64,000 nucleotides of DNA, taken from Zhongshania aliphaticivorans (lineage in GTDB: Bacteria > Pseudomonadota > Gammaproteobacteria > Pseudomonadales > Spongiibacteraceae). The stretch's first letter is position 1; every line of letters begins with the position of its first letter. The translations under genes and the position numbers were made by a program. The notes below the pieces were generated by a model. The model saw only the letters and a list, made by a program, of their open reading frames with translations. It made no database searches and was not told the origin of the DNA. Of this stretch, positions 1-9,198 are shown piece after piece. The stretch spans positions 1,581,501 to 1,645,500 of the forward strand of contig NZ_CP014544.1 of assembly GCF_001586255.1 (NCBI RefSeq), in the 5' to 3' direction.

Positions 1-2
1 AA

Positions 3-1307
3 TTCTTAAGTGCGGCGGCCGATACCTCCGGTCGCCGCATTAGCTTGGCCGAGTTTGGTCTGAGGGGGTCGTGGCGGGTATTGCAGACAGCGTCGGCAGT
101 CTCGCCTAGGGCGCTAAAGTGCCTGTTGCGCCGCCGTAAGCCAAGCCCGCGCGAGCTGCGCGAGCTTTTTGAAGATTTAGGCGCCACCTATATTAAGTTC
201 GGCCAGTTTATTGCGAGTTCACCCTCTATCTTTCCAAAGGAATACGTAGACGAGTTCCAGCTTTGTCTAGATCAAACCCCGTCGCTGCCCTTTAATAAAA
301 TCAAACAGATCATCGAAGACGACCTTGGCCAGTCTATTGCCGAGGTGTTTGCTCATTTCGATGAAAACGCCTTGGCGTCGGCCTCTATTGCGCAGGTTCA
401 CGCTGCGCGCTTGGTCACCGGTGAAGACGTTGTCGTTAAAGTGCAAAAGCCCGGCGTGCAGGCGATTTTAACGACGGATATGAATGCGGTATACCTGTGT
501 ATTCGCTTGTTTGAATTGATTTTACCCAATACCGACAAAGACGCCGTAGCGGGCTTGGTAGAAGAAATGTACCAATCTATGATCGACGAGTGCGATTTTT
601 ATAAAGAAGCAGATAATCTAACGCAGTTTCGCACGTTCTTGTTGCAAAGCGGCAATAGTCATGTGGTTGCGCCAAAGCCCTATAGTCAGGCCTCCTCTCG
701 AAAGGTGCTGACGATGGAGCGCTTGTATGGCACGGCACTGAATAATGACATGGCGAAGGGCGAGGCGGGGTTTGACCCAGCCAACAGCCTGTTTAACGCA
801 CTCAACACATGGTTTGCAAGCCTGACCCAATGTGCGTTTTTCCATGCCGACTTACACAGTGGCAATTTATTACTGCTCAATGACGGCAAGGTCGGGTTTA
901 TTGACTTTGGTATGGTGGGTCGCATTCAGCCTGAGGCGTGGCAGGCGATATTTAGCTTATTCATGGCGATTAGTGAACAAAACTATGAGCTGATGGCGCA
1001 ATCGATGATTAGTGTCGGTATTACCCGTGAGGTAGTTGATGAAGCCGCACTGACCCGAGATATTCGTAATTTATTTGATGGCCTAAATGCCTTGGATCCC
1101 CAGACTGTTCTCGAAAACAAGCAAACTGATGGTATTACTTCATTGTTGAGTGAATTAGGTGACATTGCCAGAACCTACGGTATTCGCTTTCCCCGGGCGT
1201 TTACGATGCTATTAAAGCAGTTTCTGTATTTTGATCGCTACATGGAGCTGTTGGCGCCTGGCGCCGACATTTTTCAAGATGACCGAGTCGACTTCTATTT
1301 GCACTGA
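3..1307 (+). CDS. ABC1/UbiB-family atypical kinase, 5'-partial
   Basis: The reading frame is open to the left edge, so the true start probably lies before the window; the first possible start inside it is a TTG at 45, with no ribosome-binding site. ABC1 family features are visible in order: a KxGQ-type motif (KFGQ), an Ala-rich loop in place of a normal P-loop (ASASIAQVHAA), the catalytic-lysine strand (VVVKVQKPG), a catalytic-loop region (ADLHSGN) and the metal-binding DFG (IDFGMVG). The family includes UbiB, which supports ubiquinone biosynthesis, probably as an ATPase or lipid-extraction factor. There is no clear C-terminal membrane-helix pair like that of Escherichia coli UbiB, and no ubiE/ubiJ neighbours, so this may be an accessory ABC1 paralogue and not UbiB itself. 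Confidence 0.85.
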   Translation, partial: FLSAAADTSGRRISLAEFGLRGSWRVLQTASAVSPRALKCLLRRRKPSPRELRELFEDLGATYIKFGQFIASSPSIFPKEYVDEFQLCLDQTPSLPFNKIKQIIEDDLGQSIAEVFAHFDENALASASIAQVHAARLVTGEDVVVKVQKPGVQAILTTDMNAVYLCIRLFELILPNTDKDAVAGLVEEMYQSMIDECDFYKEADNLTQFRTFLLQSGNSHVVAPKPYSQASSRKVLTMERLYGTALNNDMAKGEAGFDPANSLFNALNTWFASLTQCAFFHADLHSGNLLLLNDGKVGFIDFGMVGRIQPEAWQAIFSLFMAISEQNYELMAQSMISVGITREVVDEAALTRDIRNLFDGLNALDPQTVLENKQTDGITSLLSELGDIARTYGIRFPRAFTMLLKQFLYFDRYMELLAPGADIFQDDRVDFYLH

Positions 1308-1595
1308 ATCTAGTCGGCGAGTAATTTAGCTTGGGGCTTTGGCGATGATATCGCCTTAGCCTACATCCCAGTCAAATATCCTAATAATACGGAAAGACCA
1401 TTCCAAGTCCCCATAAAATCAATCACTTCGGTGCATTAGCGGCATTTTTTTTGTAAGTAGATGACACTATTTTATATACAGCTACATAAGCAGTACAGTT
1501 AGCTTAATAGTGAGTCTGTTGCAGTTGAGCCGTATTTCATTGGTTCTCCTGTGTTAAGTGTCACCGGGACGGGGGTTTTATGTGCTGTTATTGGA

Positions 1596-3170
1596 ATGAC
1601 GACTGAATTGCGCCGTTTTTTAGTGACAACGAGCTTTGACCGCAAACTTGCGTGGTCGCTTATCGCCAGTACCTTTATGGCCGGTGGCTTGATTGTTGGC
1701 ATGTGTATACTTTTAGCGGTAAATGTATCTAATTCTAGCCGACAAGAAAAATACCCTGTTATAGCGGGCTTACTCGGCCAAATGCTTGAGCAGGGCGACC
1801 TTAACGCCCTTGAATCGGCAATGCATAAGGTAGCGCTAGATACCAGTATTGCGGCGGTTTGCGCTTATTCTGGCGAACCAGTGACTAAGCTTTTGTATAT
1901 GTATCAAACGGAGCAGGGGGGGAGCGCTTGTCTTCCAGAGTTAGCTGCGTTGTCAACGAATGATTTCCATGTTGCGGTGCCGAGTGCTCAGCATGCTGGC
2001 TTGCAGCTTGTGCTGCGTACTAATAATCATTACCTAAGTGATTATATTCACTCTATTTGGTGGTTGGCAGCGTTAATAATGGCGGCTAGCGTGCTTTTTG
2101 CTTTCGGCTTTTCTTCGTGGTTGGGTAGGCAACTACTGCTGCCAATAGTGAGCTTGCTTGAGGTTATAAGCTTGGTTCGCCGCAACCGCGATTATCGTTT
2201 GCGCGCGAATAAATTCGCTGACGATGAATTTGGGCAGCTCTGCGATAATTTTAATGACATGATTGCAGATGTGGAGCGTCGCGACCAAGAGGTACTTAAT
2301 GCGCGCAGAGAGCTGGAATTACGAATTTGCGAGGTTGACGTCAGTAATCGCGAATTGAGTGGCACTTTACAGAGGCTAAAACAGACGCAGCAGCAGCTTA
2401 TCAATACCGAAAAAATGGCGTCGCTTGGCGCCTTAGTTGCGGGTGTTGCCCACGAAATTAATACGCCTATAGGCGTCGGAGTGACGGCCGCGTCGACCTT
2501 GCAGGCTAATACCGAAAATGCCAGAACGCGATATGAGCAGGGCGATTTAACACAGTCAGCGTTGCGCCTGTATTGGGAACAAACCATATCAGCAACTAAG
2601 ATGATTTTGGGCAATCTTGAGCGGGCGGCTGGCTTAATTCAAAGCTTTAAACGTGTCGCGGTGGATCAGAGTAACAGTGAGATTAGGCGTTTTAATCTTG
2701 GCGAATATTTGGGTGAGGTAATGCACAGCCTTTACCCGCAAGTAAGAAAAGCGGGGCTGAATTACACGCTAGAATGTGATGAGAATTTGATAATTCGCTC
2801 CTACCCTGGGGCTATATCGCAAATAGTAAGCAATTTAGTGATGAACGCGATTAATCACGCTTATCCAAACGGCGAAGATGGCAATTTAACATTGAAGGTT
2901 TGGGCATCCGAGGCTGGCGAAATATCGCTGCAGTTTAACGATGACGGAAGAGGGATTCCCGCGGAGCATTTGGCTAGAGTCTGCGACCCTTTTTTTACAA
3001 CAAAACGAGGCAGTGGCGGCAGTGGGCTGGGTTTGCATATCGTGTATAACTTGGTAACTCAGCAGCTTTGTGGGCGAATCAAAATTGACAGTGAGATGGG
3101 GAAGGGTAGCTGTATAAGTCTTTTCTTTCCCCCGGACGTCGCTAAGGTAGGGTTATATGAGTCAGTTTGA
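1596..3170 (+). CDS. Membrane sensor histidine kinase (HAMP, HisKA-like, HATPase)
   Basis: A 524-residue inner-membrane sensor kinase. The first membrane helix is at about 19-43, a periplasmic loop of about 110 residues follows, and the second helix is at about 153-175. A HAMP region and a coiled coil lead to the H-box (VAGVAHEINTP), phosphoacceptor His286. The ATPase domain has an N-box (NLVMNAINHA), a G1 box (DDGRGIP, about 449-455), an F-box (DPFFTTK) and a G2 box (GSGLGLHIV). The ATG at 1596 is preferred because it starts just before the first hydrophobic segment; a GTG at 1551 would add 15 residues. The gene overlaps the following response regulator by 14 nt, so the two are translationally coupled and probably form a cognate pair. 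The signal sensed is unknown. Confidence 0.9.
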   Translation: MTTELRRFLVTTSFDRKLAWSLIASTFMAGGLIVGMCILLAVNVSNSSRQEKYPVIAGLLGQMLEQGDLNALESAMHKVALDTSIAAVCAYSGEPVTKLLYMYQTEQGGSACLPELAALSTNDFHVAVPSAQHAGLQLVLRTNNHYLSDYIHSIWWLAALIMAASVLFAFGFSSWLGRQLLLPIVSLLEVISLVRRNRDYRLRANKFADDEFGQLCDNFNDMIADVERRDQEVLNARRELELRICEVDVSNRELSGTLQRLKQTQQQLINTEKMASLGALVAGVAHEINTPIGVGVTAASTLQANTENARTRYEQGDLTQSALRLYWEQTISATKMILGNLERAAGLIQSFKRVAVDQSNSEIRRFNLGEYLGEVMHSLYPQVRKAGLNYTLECDENLIIRSYPGAISQIVSNLVMNAINHAYPNGEDGNLTLKVWASEAGEISLQFNDDGRGIPAEHLARVCDPFFTTKRGSGGSGLGLHIVYNLVTQQLCGRIKIDSEMGKGSCISLFFPPDVAKVGLYESV

Positions 3171-4131
3171 CGTAAACGATGGCGACAAGTTGCAATTTGC
3201 AGCGGAACCGACGGCCACCTTGGGTGATAGCGGTCTAGAGCCATGGAAGCTATTGTTGGTTGACGATGAAAAGGTGGTTCATTCGGTTACGCGTTTAGCC
3301 TTGGAAGGGTTTGAATTAGCGGGGCGTGGCTTACAGTTTATTAGTGCCTATTCTGCTGAAGAAGCCCGAGAGCAACTTGCTCAACACGATGATATCGCCT
3401 TAATCCTGCTCGACGTGGTAATGGAAACAGATCATGCCGGGCTTGATCTGGTGCACTATATTCGTCGGGAATTAAATAATAAGTTTGTGCGTATTGTGTT
3501 GCGCACCGGGCAACCTGGCCAAGCGCCTGAGCTGGAAGTGATAACGCAGTACGATATAAATGATTATAAAGAGAAAACCGAGTTAACTAGGCAAAAGCTC
3601 TTTTCAACAGTGTATACCAGCTTGTGTTCTTATCGAGATTTGATGGCCTTAGAGAATAATCGGCTTGGTTTACTGAAAGTCATCGAGGCCTCCGCCAATA
3701 TTTTCGAGCGGCGTAATTTGGCTGCGTTTGCTGAGGGAGTTTTGCAGCAGCTAACCGCGTTACTTTATTTAAATAAGGACGCCATGCTAGTGCAGCCCTG
3801 TGGAATGTTGGCACGACCGGCAAGTAACGCATTAAATATACTGGCGGCTACCGGTTGCTATTCAGATTATGAAGGAACAGTCGAAATTTCAGCGTTTGAT
3901 AGCGACATTGGCGATCGATTAGGTGCGGCAATTGCACAGCGCTCGAGCAACTATGGTGATAATTACTGGGTGAGCTACTATATTACAGAATCAGGCATGG
4001 AGCAGCTGCTGTACGTGTCGGCGAAGGATGTATTTTCAATTCCGGATATTGCAATGATTGAATTGTTTGTAAGAAACGTTGCAATAGCCCACGAGACAAT
4101 CGCGCTGCTGGAGTCGAACAATCATGACTAA
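3157..4131 (+). CDS. Response regulator with DUF3369 domain
   Basis: A 324-residue cytoplasmic protein. The receiver domain spans about 30-155, with the acidic pair D36/D37, phosphoacceptor D86 in [11 protein letters not shown], and a conserved lysine near 140 ([12 protein letters not shown]). The region after about 160 matches the general form of DUF3369, which normally follows a receiver in this type of regulator. No DNA-binding helix-turn-helix is seen, so the output is likely protein-protein interaction or control of the downstream cyclic-di-GMP protein. It overlaps the kinase gene before it by 14 nt and the next gene by 8 nt, placing it in a tightly coupled operon. Its receiver closely resembles that of the next protein (shared [22 protein letters not shown]), so one receiver probably arose by duplication. 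Confidence 0.85.
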   Translation: MSQFDVNDGDKLQFAAEPTATLGDSGLEPWKLLLVDDEKVVHSVTRLALEGFELAGRGLQFISAYSAEEAREQLAQHDDIALILLDVVMETDHAGLDLVHYIRRELNNKFVRIVLRTGQPGQAPELEVITQYDINDYKEKTELTRQKLFSTVYTSLCSYRDLMALENNRLGLLKVIEASANIFERRNLAAFAEGVLQQLTALLYLNKDAMLVQPCGMLARPASNALNILAATGCYSDYEGTVEISAFDSDIGDRLGAAIAQRSSNYGDNYWVSYYITESGMEQLLYVSAKDVFSIPDIAMIELFVRNVAIAHETIALLESNNHD

Positions 4132-5353
4132 TACCAATAGCAAAAAAATTCCAGATAAAATGGCAGGTAACGATGAGCTTATTCTGGCAAGCGAGCAAAG
4201 TACTATGCTGACACAGGATTCGGCGACAACAGCCAAGAATGCGTGGAAGGTCCTCATTGTTGATGATGAGGAAGAAATTCATGTAGTCACCCGTTTGGCA
4301 CTTCATGACTTTAGTTTTGGTGGCCGCCATTTGGAATTTGTTAGCGCCTACTCTGGTGAGCAAGCGCGACAGATGATTCAAGATAATCCGGACACGGCGA
4401 TCATCTTGCTCGACGTCGTTATGGAAACTGATAGCGCTGGTTTGGACGTGGCGAGGTTTATTCGTCAAGAAATAGGCAATCATTTTGTGCGTATTATTCT
4501 GCGCACCGGTCAGCCGGGTTTGGCGCCAGAGCGACGAGTGTTAAAAGTTTATGATATCAATGACTATCGCGCGAAAACGGAATTAACCCAAGATCGCCTT
4601 TTTTCGGTTATTTATACCGCGTTATCGTCTTACCGAGATTTAATTGCTTTGGCGAGAAGTCGTCATCAGCTTATTGGTTTGGTCAATGAAATTGAGCAGC
4701 TCTCGCATTTGGCCGCTCGTGATTTGCAAATGCCGCTGAATGAAGTGGTTGGCGCAATGCGTAAAATTGGCGCTAGGGTAAATGAGCTTCCACCAACGGG
4801 TTTGGCAGAAGAATTTCTCGATATCCGTGAAAATGTGTACGCCATGCAGTCAGCTTTAAATAAGCTAGTCGCGCTGACGTCGGTCGGTCGCTTTAATGAA
4901 AATCGGGAAATGGTTGACTGCAATTCTGTTGTCAGCGACGTTCTACTGAATTTGGATAGCGAGTTTCAGGCAAGCCATGCCAATTTACACTGCGAAACCC
5001 TGCCAACGGTTTTTGCTTGCCGTCGCCAATTGACACAGCTATTTCAGAATCTGATTGGCAATGCGATTCGCTATTCGGAAGGCAAGCCCCCTGAAATTTA
5101 TATCAACGCGACGACACATGAACGAAATTGGGTTTTTTCAATCAGTGACGCCGGTATTGGCATCGCGCCAGAGCATCACAGCGGATTGTTTAACTTGTTT
5201 CACCGCGACAGTGGCGAAGGGGTGGTTAAAGAGTCAGGGGTTGGCTTGGCGATCTGTGAAAAAATAGTACGTTGGCACGGCGGAAAAATTTGGCTTGAAT
5301 CTGAGCTAGGCAAAGGCTCTACGTTTTACTTTACTATCCCCTTGGCGGAATAG
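4124..5353 (+). CDS. Receiver-histidine kinase-like hybrid with substituted H-box
   Basis: A 409-residue cytoplasmic protein: an N-terminal receiver (D47/D48, phosphoacceptor D97, [12 protein letters not shown] lysine), then a HisKA-like two-helix segment (about 185-260), then an HATPase_c domain with N-box ([13 protein letters not shown]), G1 ([10 protein letters not shown]) and G2 ([10 protein letters not shown]). The H-box reads [13 protein letters not shown]. In phytochrome-type kinases the equivalent reads ASHDLQEPL, so the phosphoacceptor position is Arg199 here (codon CGT at 4718-4720). His195, four residues earlier, is the only nearby histidine. The ATP-binding lobe looks intact. The protein may bind ATP without autophosphorylating at the usual site and act as a receiver-controlled regulator of its neighbours. 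Residue identities are seen; loss of kinase activity is inference. Confidence 0.85.
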   Translation: MTNTNSKKIPDKMAGNDELILASEQSTMLTQDSATTAKNAWKVLIVDDEEEIHVVTRLALHDFSFGGRHLEFVSAYSGEQARQMIQDNPDTAIILLDVVMETDSAGLDVARFIRQEIGNHFVRIILRTGQPGLAPERRVLKVYDINDYRAKTELTQDRLFSVIYTALSSYRDLIALARSRHQLIGLVNEIEQLSHLAARDLQMPLNEVVGAMRKIGARVNELPPTGLAEEFLDIRENVYAMQSALNKLVALTSVGRFNENREMVDCNSVVSDVLLNLDSEFQASHANLHCETLPTVFACRRQLTQLFQNLIGNAIRYSEGKPPEIYINATTHERNWVFSISDAGIGIAPEHHSGLFNLFHRDSGEGVVKESGVGLAICEKIVRWHGGKIWLESELGKGSTFYFTIPLAE

Positions 5354-5362
5354 GAAAAAATA

Positions 5363-7003
5363 ATGCGAGCAGAATTAGTGCTTAATAATCTTTCACACAG
5401 CCTTTTGTGTGTGGACCTCAATGGCCGTATTACTTATGTCAATGCGGCTACTAAATTGTTAACTGGCCTCCCATTAGTGGAATTGTTAGGCCAAAGTGTT
5501 GCGGAAGTACTGCCTTTTGTAAGTGTGTCGAACGGCAGAGCTTTGAGCGAGCAGTTAGTTGGTATTGGTCATTACGGCAAGCCGTTTTTAGTTGTGCTGC
5601 CGTCAAATATTGAAAATCGCTATTTAGCGTCAGTATCTGATGTGCTAGACGACGACGGTAGCAAAATTGGCTATAGCATTGCTATTACCAATGCTGCTAG
5701 CCAGGAAGAACTCTTTGGTGATGGTGAGAATGGCCTTGATCCATTGACTGAGCTAATGGGCCGAAAGGAATTCGAACGGCGCTTGGCCAATCTTGTTAAC
5801 GATGCGGCGACGAGTTCTCGTACCCATGCTTTACTCTATATTGATATTGACCAGTTTAAGTTAATTAACGATACCAGTGGGCATGTGTCTGGTGATAATT
5901 TAATTAAAAATATAGCGCAGGCATTGCAGCTAGAGCTTTTTACCGGTGATATGTTATGCCGCTTGGGTGGCGATGAGTTCGGTGTTTTGCTCAGTAATGT
6001 CGACACCTTTGAAGCCCGTTCTGTCGCAAATCGTCTAGTGAAGGCAGTGAAACGCATGACCTTTATGTGGAGTGGTATCGCGCATAAAGTGTCAATTAGT
6101 ATTGGTGTGGTGTTGGTAGACGAGTACTCACTAGACCGTGAAACCGTGATGAGTCAGGCCGATGTCGCGATGTATTCAGCGAAGGAGGATGGTCGTGGTC
6201 GGGTGCATGTTTACGATACGCGAGATAAGAAACTTAGCCGCTTGCACGATGATATGGATTGGGTGCATAGAATTAATAAAGCGCTAGCGGCCGACGATTT
6301 TTGCTTGGTAACCGAGCGAATTTTGCCGCTGGTGGATGAGAATCGACGCACAACATTGTATAACGAGCTGCTGGTTCGAATGCGCTATAACGGTGAAATA
6401 CTCAGTCCAGGTCAGTTCATGCCCGCGGCAGAGCGCTTTGGCTTGATGCCTCAGATTGACCGTTGGGTAATTAAAAGCTTCTTCAATTATTTGCAGCGTA
6501 ATCCTGAGTTAAATACGCAAAATGTGATGTATTCCATTAATATTTCAGGGCAGTCCCTGTGTCAGGAGTCGTTTTTAGAGTTCGTTTACCGCTGTCTGCG
6601 CCGCAGCACGGTTAATCCAGAGATCATCTGTTTTGAAATCACCGAAACTGTGGCGATCACGAACTTCTCGGTAGTTACTCGCTTTATTCACCGAGTTCAC
6701 GAATTGGGCGGGAAGTTTGCCCTTGATGATTTCGGTACGGGAATGTCGTCCTTTGGCTATCTGCAAGAGCTGCCCGTTGATTTTGTGAAGATTGATGGGC
6801 TTTTTGTGCATGATATGGACAAAAACCCCGTTCACGAAGCCATGGTGCGGTCAATAAATGACATTAGTCATGTGCTCGGTAAGAGAACGATAGCCGAGTT
6901 TGTGGAGCGACAAGAAATTATGGATCAACTTCGCGCCTTGGGAGTTGATTATGCTCAGGGGCATTTACACGGCAAGCCGCAAGACCTTCTGGACGTAGCC
7001 TAA
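5363..7003 (+). CDS. PAS-GGDEF-EAL cyclic-di-GMP turnover protein
   Basis: A 546-residue cytoplasmic protein. A PAS domain occupies about 1-115, GGDEF about 125-290, and EAL about 300-540. The diguanylate cyclase A-site is intact (LGGDEF, 202-206). No RxxD inhibitory site precedes it, since FTGD occupies that position. The EAL domain carries ELLVR (E335), the Asn of SINISGQ, the Glu of FEITET, the DDFGTG pair, the Lys of FVKIDG and a late Glu in AEFVE, so phosphodiesterase activity is also plausible. It starts 9 nt after the preceding stop, with an AGGAAA-type ribosome-binding site. It is the likely output of the kinase/regulator genes before it. Which of its two activities dominates cannot be told from sequence. 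Confidence 0.92.
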   Translation: MRAELVLNNLSHSLLCVDLNGRITYVNAATKLLTGLPLVELLGQSVAEVLPFVSVSNGRALSEQLVGIGHYGKPFLVVLPSNIENRYLASVSDVLDDDGSKIGYSIAITNAASQEELFGDGENGLDPLTELMGRKEFERRLANLVNDAATSSRTHALLYIDIDQFKLINDTSGHVSGDNLIKNIAQALQLELFTGDMLCRLGGDEFGVLLSNVDTFEARSVANRLVKAVKRMTFMWSGIAHKVSISIGVVLVDEYSLDRETVMSQADVAMYSAKEDGRGRVHVYDTRDKKLSRLHDDMDWVHRINKALAADDFCLVTERILPLVDENRRTTLYNELLVRMRYNGEILSPGQFMPAAERFGLMPQIDRWVIKSFFNYLQRNPELNTQNVMYSINISGQSLCQESFLEFVYRCLRRSTVNPEIICFEITETVAITNFSVVTRFIHRVHELGGKFALDDFGTGMSSFGYLQELPVDFVKIDGLFVHDMDKNPVHEAMVRSINDISHVLGKRTIAEFVERQEIMDQLRALGVDYAQGHLHGKPQDLLDVA

Positions 7004-7396
7004 GCTTCTTTGCGACGGCGTAACCGCACACCGTGAATTGCTAGCTATCTAGACGGTAGGTACGCTTATCGCCGTATTGCCCCGAGTTTATGTGGCCTTA
7101 TTGTTAAAAAAAACGGCGGTTTGGGCCATAGAGCATTACCCAAAGGCATGTTATAAGATTCTAGTATTAAATTAAGTCGGCCGTGAGAGCGTGTTGGCAT
7201 TTTAAGAAATACAGGAATTTTGACTAATTTTGCAGTGAAATTTAGACTAATTTCGTTGATTTATCGATTTTTCGGCGTTTTATCGTGCCGGTAGTGCATT
7301 TGGAGTCATCCTAAGTCTACGTCTTGAAGATCGTTACTGTTTTACAGCAGTGTTGTTGATAAACTCTGTATGTGGTTTGGATGAATAGGGCAAATT
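7004..7396. other. 393-bp intergenic region
   Basis: No open frame of plausible coding character. It separates the signalling operon from the patatin gene. It is AT-rich towards its 3' half, consistent with promoter sequence for the downstream gene. No convincing terminator hairpin follows the signalling operon. Confidence 0.6.
7220..7248 (+). promoter_or_regulatory. Candidate sigma-70 promoter for patatin gene
   Basis: TTGACT, then a 17-bp spacer, then TAGACT. The -35 matches five of six consensus bases and the -10 four of six. It would give a leader of roughly 140 nt before the GTG start at 7397. This rests on pattern only. Confidence 0.3.
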
Positions 7397-8890
7397 GTGA
7401 AGAAACTAGAAAATAAACTGCGGCTTTCAACAAGTTATGAAGAGTGGAAAGCGCTAGCGAAAGAGCATGATCGCTGTTCTGGTAGAGAGCATTGGAAAAA
7501 GATTGATAAGACCAGCCTCTATGACTATGCGTCAATTCGATCGCGCTTGGAGCGGCTGCGTTATTTTCGCGAAAACAACGATAATATTGGTCTACTCTTT
7601 TCCTTGAATGAAGGTATTCATGGCAATATGGGCGGGATGGGTAAGCCCGTTCTGTATGCTAGAGCAAAATTTGGTACCAAACAGCTGGTTCACGATTATG
7701 TTGATGCCATAAGCGACTCACTTGATCATCTAGCCCAGCTTGATTCAGATCATCCCAGTTTTCTCGAGCGATTAGATTTCTTCAGGCGAGCTAATAAATG
7801 CTACGGTAAATCGGCGTTAATGCTGAGTGGTGGCGCGGTGCTTGGCAATTTCCACGTTGGCGTTGTCAAAGCGCTGGTAGAGCAGGATTTATTGCCGGAC
7901 GTTATTTCCGGTTCAAGTGCTGGCTCAATGATCGCTGCGGTATTGGGCACGCGGACAGATGAAGAGCTAAAAGCTTTTCTTGACGCTGACAATTTGGGCA
8001 AGGTTTTACTGACCGAGGTTGCCTTGGTCAATGGTCGCTTGTCTGAGTCCTCGCCACGGATTAATCATCAGCTATTAAAAGAAAAAATCGCTAAGCTGAT
8101 TCCCGATATTACCTTTCAAGAAGCCTTTGAGCGGACGGGGCGCCATATTAATATTTCTATTTCGCCTTCCGACGTCCATCAGACCTCTCGGCTTTTGAAT
8201 GCGATAGCATCCCCCAATGTTTATATTCGTAAAGCGGTTCTGGCGTCGTGCGCGGTTCCCGGAATTTATCCGCCAGTCATGCTTGAAGCCAAAAATGTGC
8301 ACGGTCACCCCCAGCCTTACCTCGCAACTCGGCGTTGGATTGATGGTTCGGTAAGTGATGACCTTCCTGCTAAGCGACTCGCTCGTCTGTACGGTGTTAA
8401 CCACTTTATTGTAAGCCAGACCAACCCCATCGTGTTATGGGCTGTACACGACGCCAAGGCGGAAAATAGCGGTTTAATACCAGCACTACGTCAGCTGGGT
8501 GGACGCAGTCTTAAAGAAGTTTCTAAAGTCGGTAGTAGTGTTGCCAGAAAGTACTTCAAAAATTCACCTCGGGTGCGACGGATTGCCAATATTGTCTATT
8601 CCGTGATTAATCAGGAGTACACCGGCGATATTAATATTATTCCTCGATACCGCTTTTTTGATCCCCGCAAGCTATTGACTGAACTAAAGCCGGAGGAGTT
8701 GCAGTTCTTTATACTTGAGGGTGAGCGGGCGACCTGGCCCAAGCTGGAAATGATTCGTGCGAGTACGAAGATAAGTCGTAAGCTCAGTCAGATACTGGAA
8801 GTTTATGAGGCGGAAGAGTTTAGTCGATTGTCTCAGTCGAAGCCCCATCATCTCGGCGGGGAAATGACGCGGAGTAAGGTTCGCGCCTAG
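7397..8890 (+). CDS. Patatin-like phospholipase with DUF3336
   Basis: A 497-residue predicted lipid acyl hydrolase. The N-terminal ~135 residues match the DUF3336 region that precedes patatin domains in bacterial and fungal triacylglycerol-lipase-like proteins. The patatin core starts at about 139 with an oxyanion-hole loop (SGGAVLGNFHVG), the nucleophile elbow GSSAG (Ser174), and the catalytic Asp in IDGS (Asp316). No signal peptide or strong membrane helix is seen, so it is likely cytosolic or peripheral on the inner membrane, acting on phospholipid or neutral lipid. The start is GTG with a weak upstream AGGG. It is a single-gene unit closed by a strong terminator. Confidence 0.9.
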   Translation: MKKLENKLRLSTSYEEWKALAKEHDRCSGREHWKKIDKTSLYDYASIRSRLERLRYFRENNDNIGLLFSLNEGIHGNMGGMGKPVLYARAKFGTKQLVHDYVDAISDSLDHLAQLDSDHPSFLERLDFFRRANKCYGKSALMLSGGAVLGNFHVGVVKALVEQDLLPDVISGSSAGSMIAAVLGTRTDEELKAFLDADNLGKVLLTEVALVNGRLSESSPRINHQLLKEKIAKLIPDITFQEAFERTGRHINISISPSDVHQTSRLLNAIASPNVYIRKAVLASCAVPGIYPPVMLEAKNVHGHPQPYLATRRWIDGSVSDDLPAKRLARLYGVNHFIVSQTNPIVLWAVHDAKAENSGLIPALRQLGGRSLKEVSKVGSSVARKYFKNSPRVRRIANIVYSVINQEYTGDINIIPRYRFFDPRKLLTELKPEELQFFILEGERATWPKLEMIRASTKISRKLSQILEVYEAEEFSRLSQSKPHHLGGEMTRSKVRA

Positions 8891-8937
8891 TTATTTCTAG
8901 GCTCTTATATGGCCTAGTCCGGTCTTTGTTCCGCACA

Positions 8938-8970
8938 CAAACCCCAGTAGAAATACTGGGGTTTGTTGTT
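8938..8970 (+). terminator. Rho-independent terminator after patatin gene
   Basis: A perfect 12-bp stem (8938-8949 with 8954-8965) closed by a GAAA tetraloop and followed by a T-rich run (TTGTTTCT). It lies 47 nt after the patatin stop. Confidence 0.85.
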
Positions 8971-9054
8971 TCTGGGTTTGGTGTAGCGCTTGCTCGATAT
9001 TCGGGCCTTTAGGTGCAGTATTGACTGTGTTGAATAAGCGAGGATATTACGTAG

Positions 9055-9152
9055 CGTGAGGCAATAGCTGATTGGTCTTGATCACTGGTGTTTGGTGGTG
9101 ATAAAGGTATACTGCTTAATACCGTGGGGGGTATGTTGTTACTTGCCTCACG
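9055..9152. repeat. Long-range 10-bp inverted repeat upstream of yeeE-type genes
   Basis: CGTGAGGCAA at 9055-9064 and its exact reverse complement at 9143-9152 are separated by 78 bp. A -10-like TATACT lies between them at 9108-9113, and the right arm is 46 nt before the start codon at 9199. It may be a pair of operator sites or the base of a folded leader. The function is unknown. Confidence 0.5.
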
Positions 9153-9198
9153 AATGACTTTTAAAGCAGATTTGCGCTAATGTTAGGAGTTTGTAGCG

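Noticed and set aside
2192-2614. 140-residue minus-strand frame
   Set aside because: It lies wholly inside the sensor kinase gene; its sequence is low-complexity Ser-rich and lacks a ribosome-binding site.
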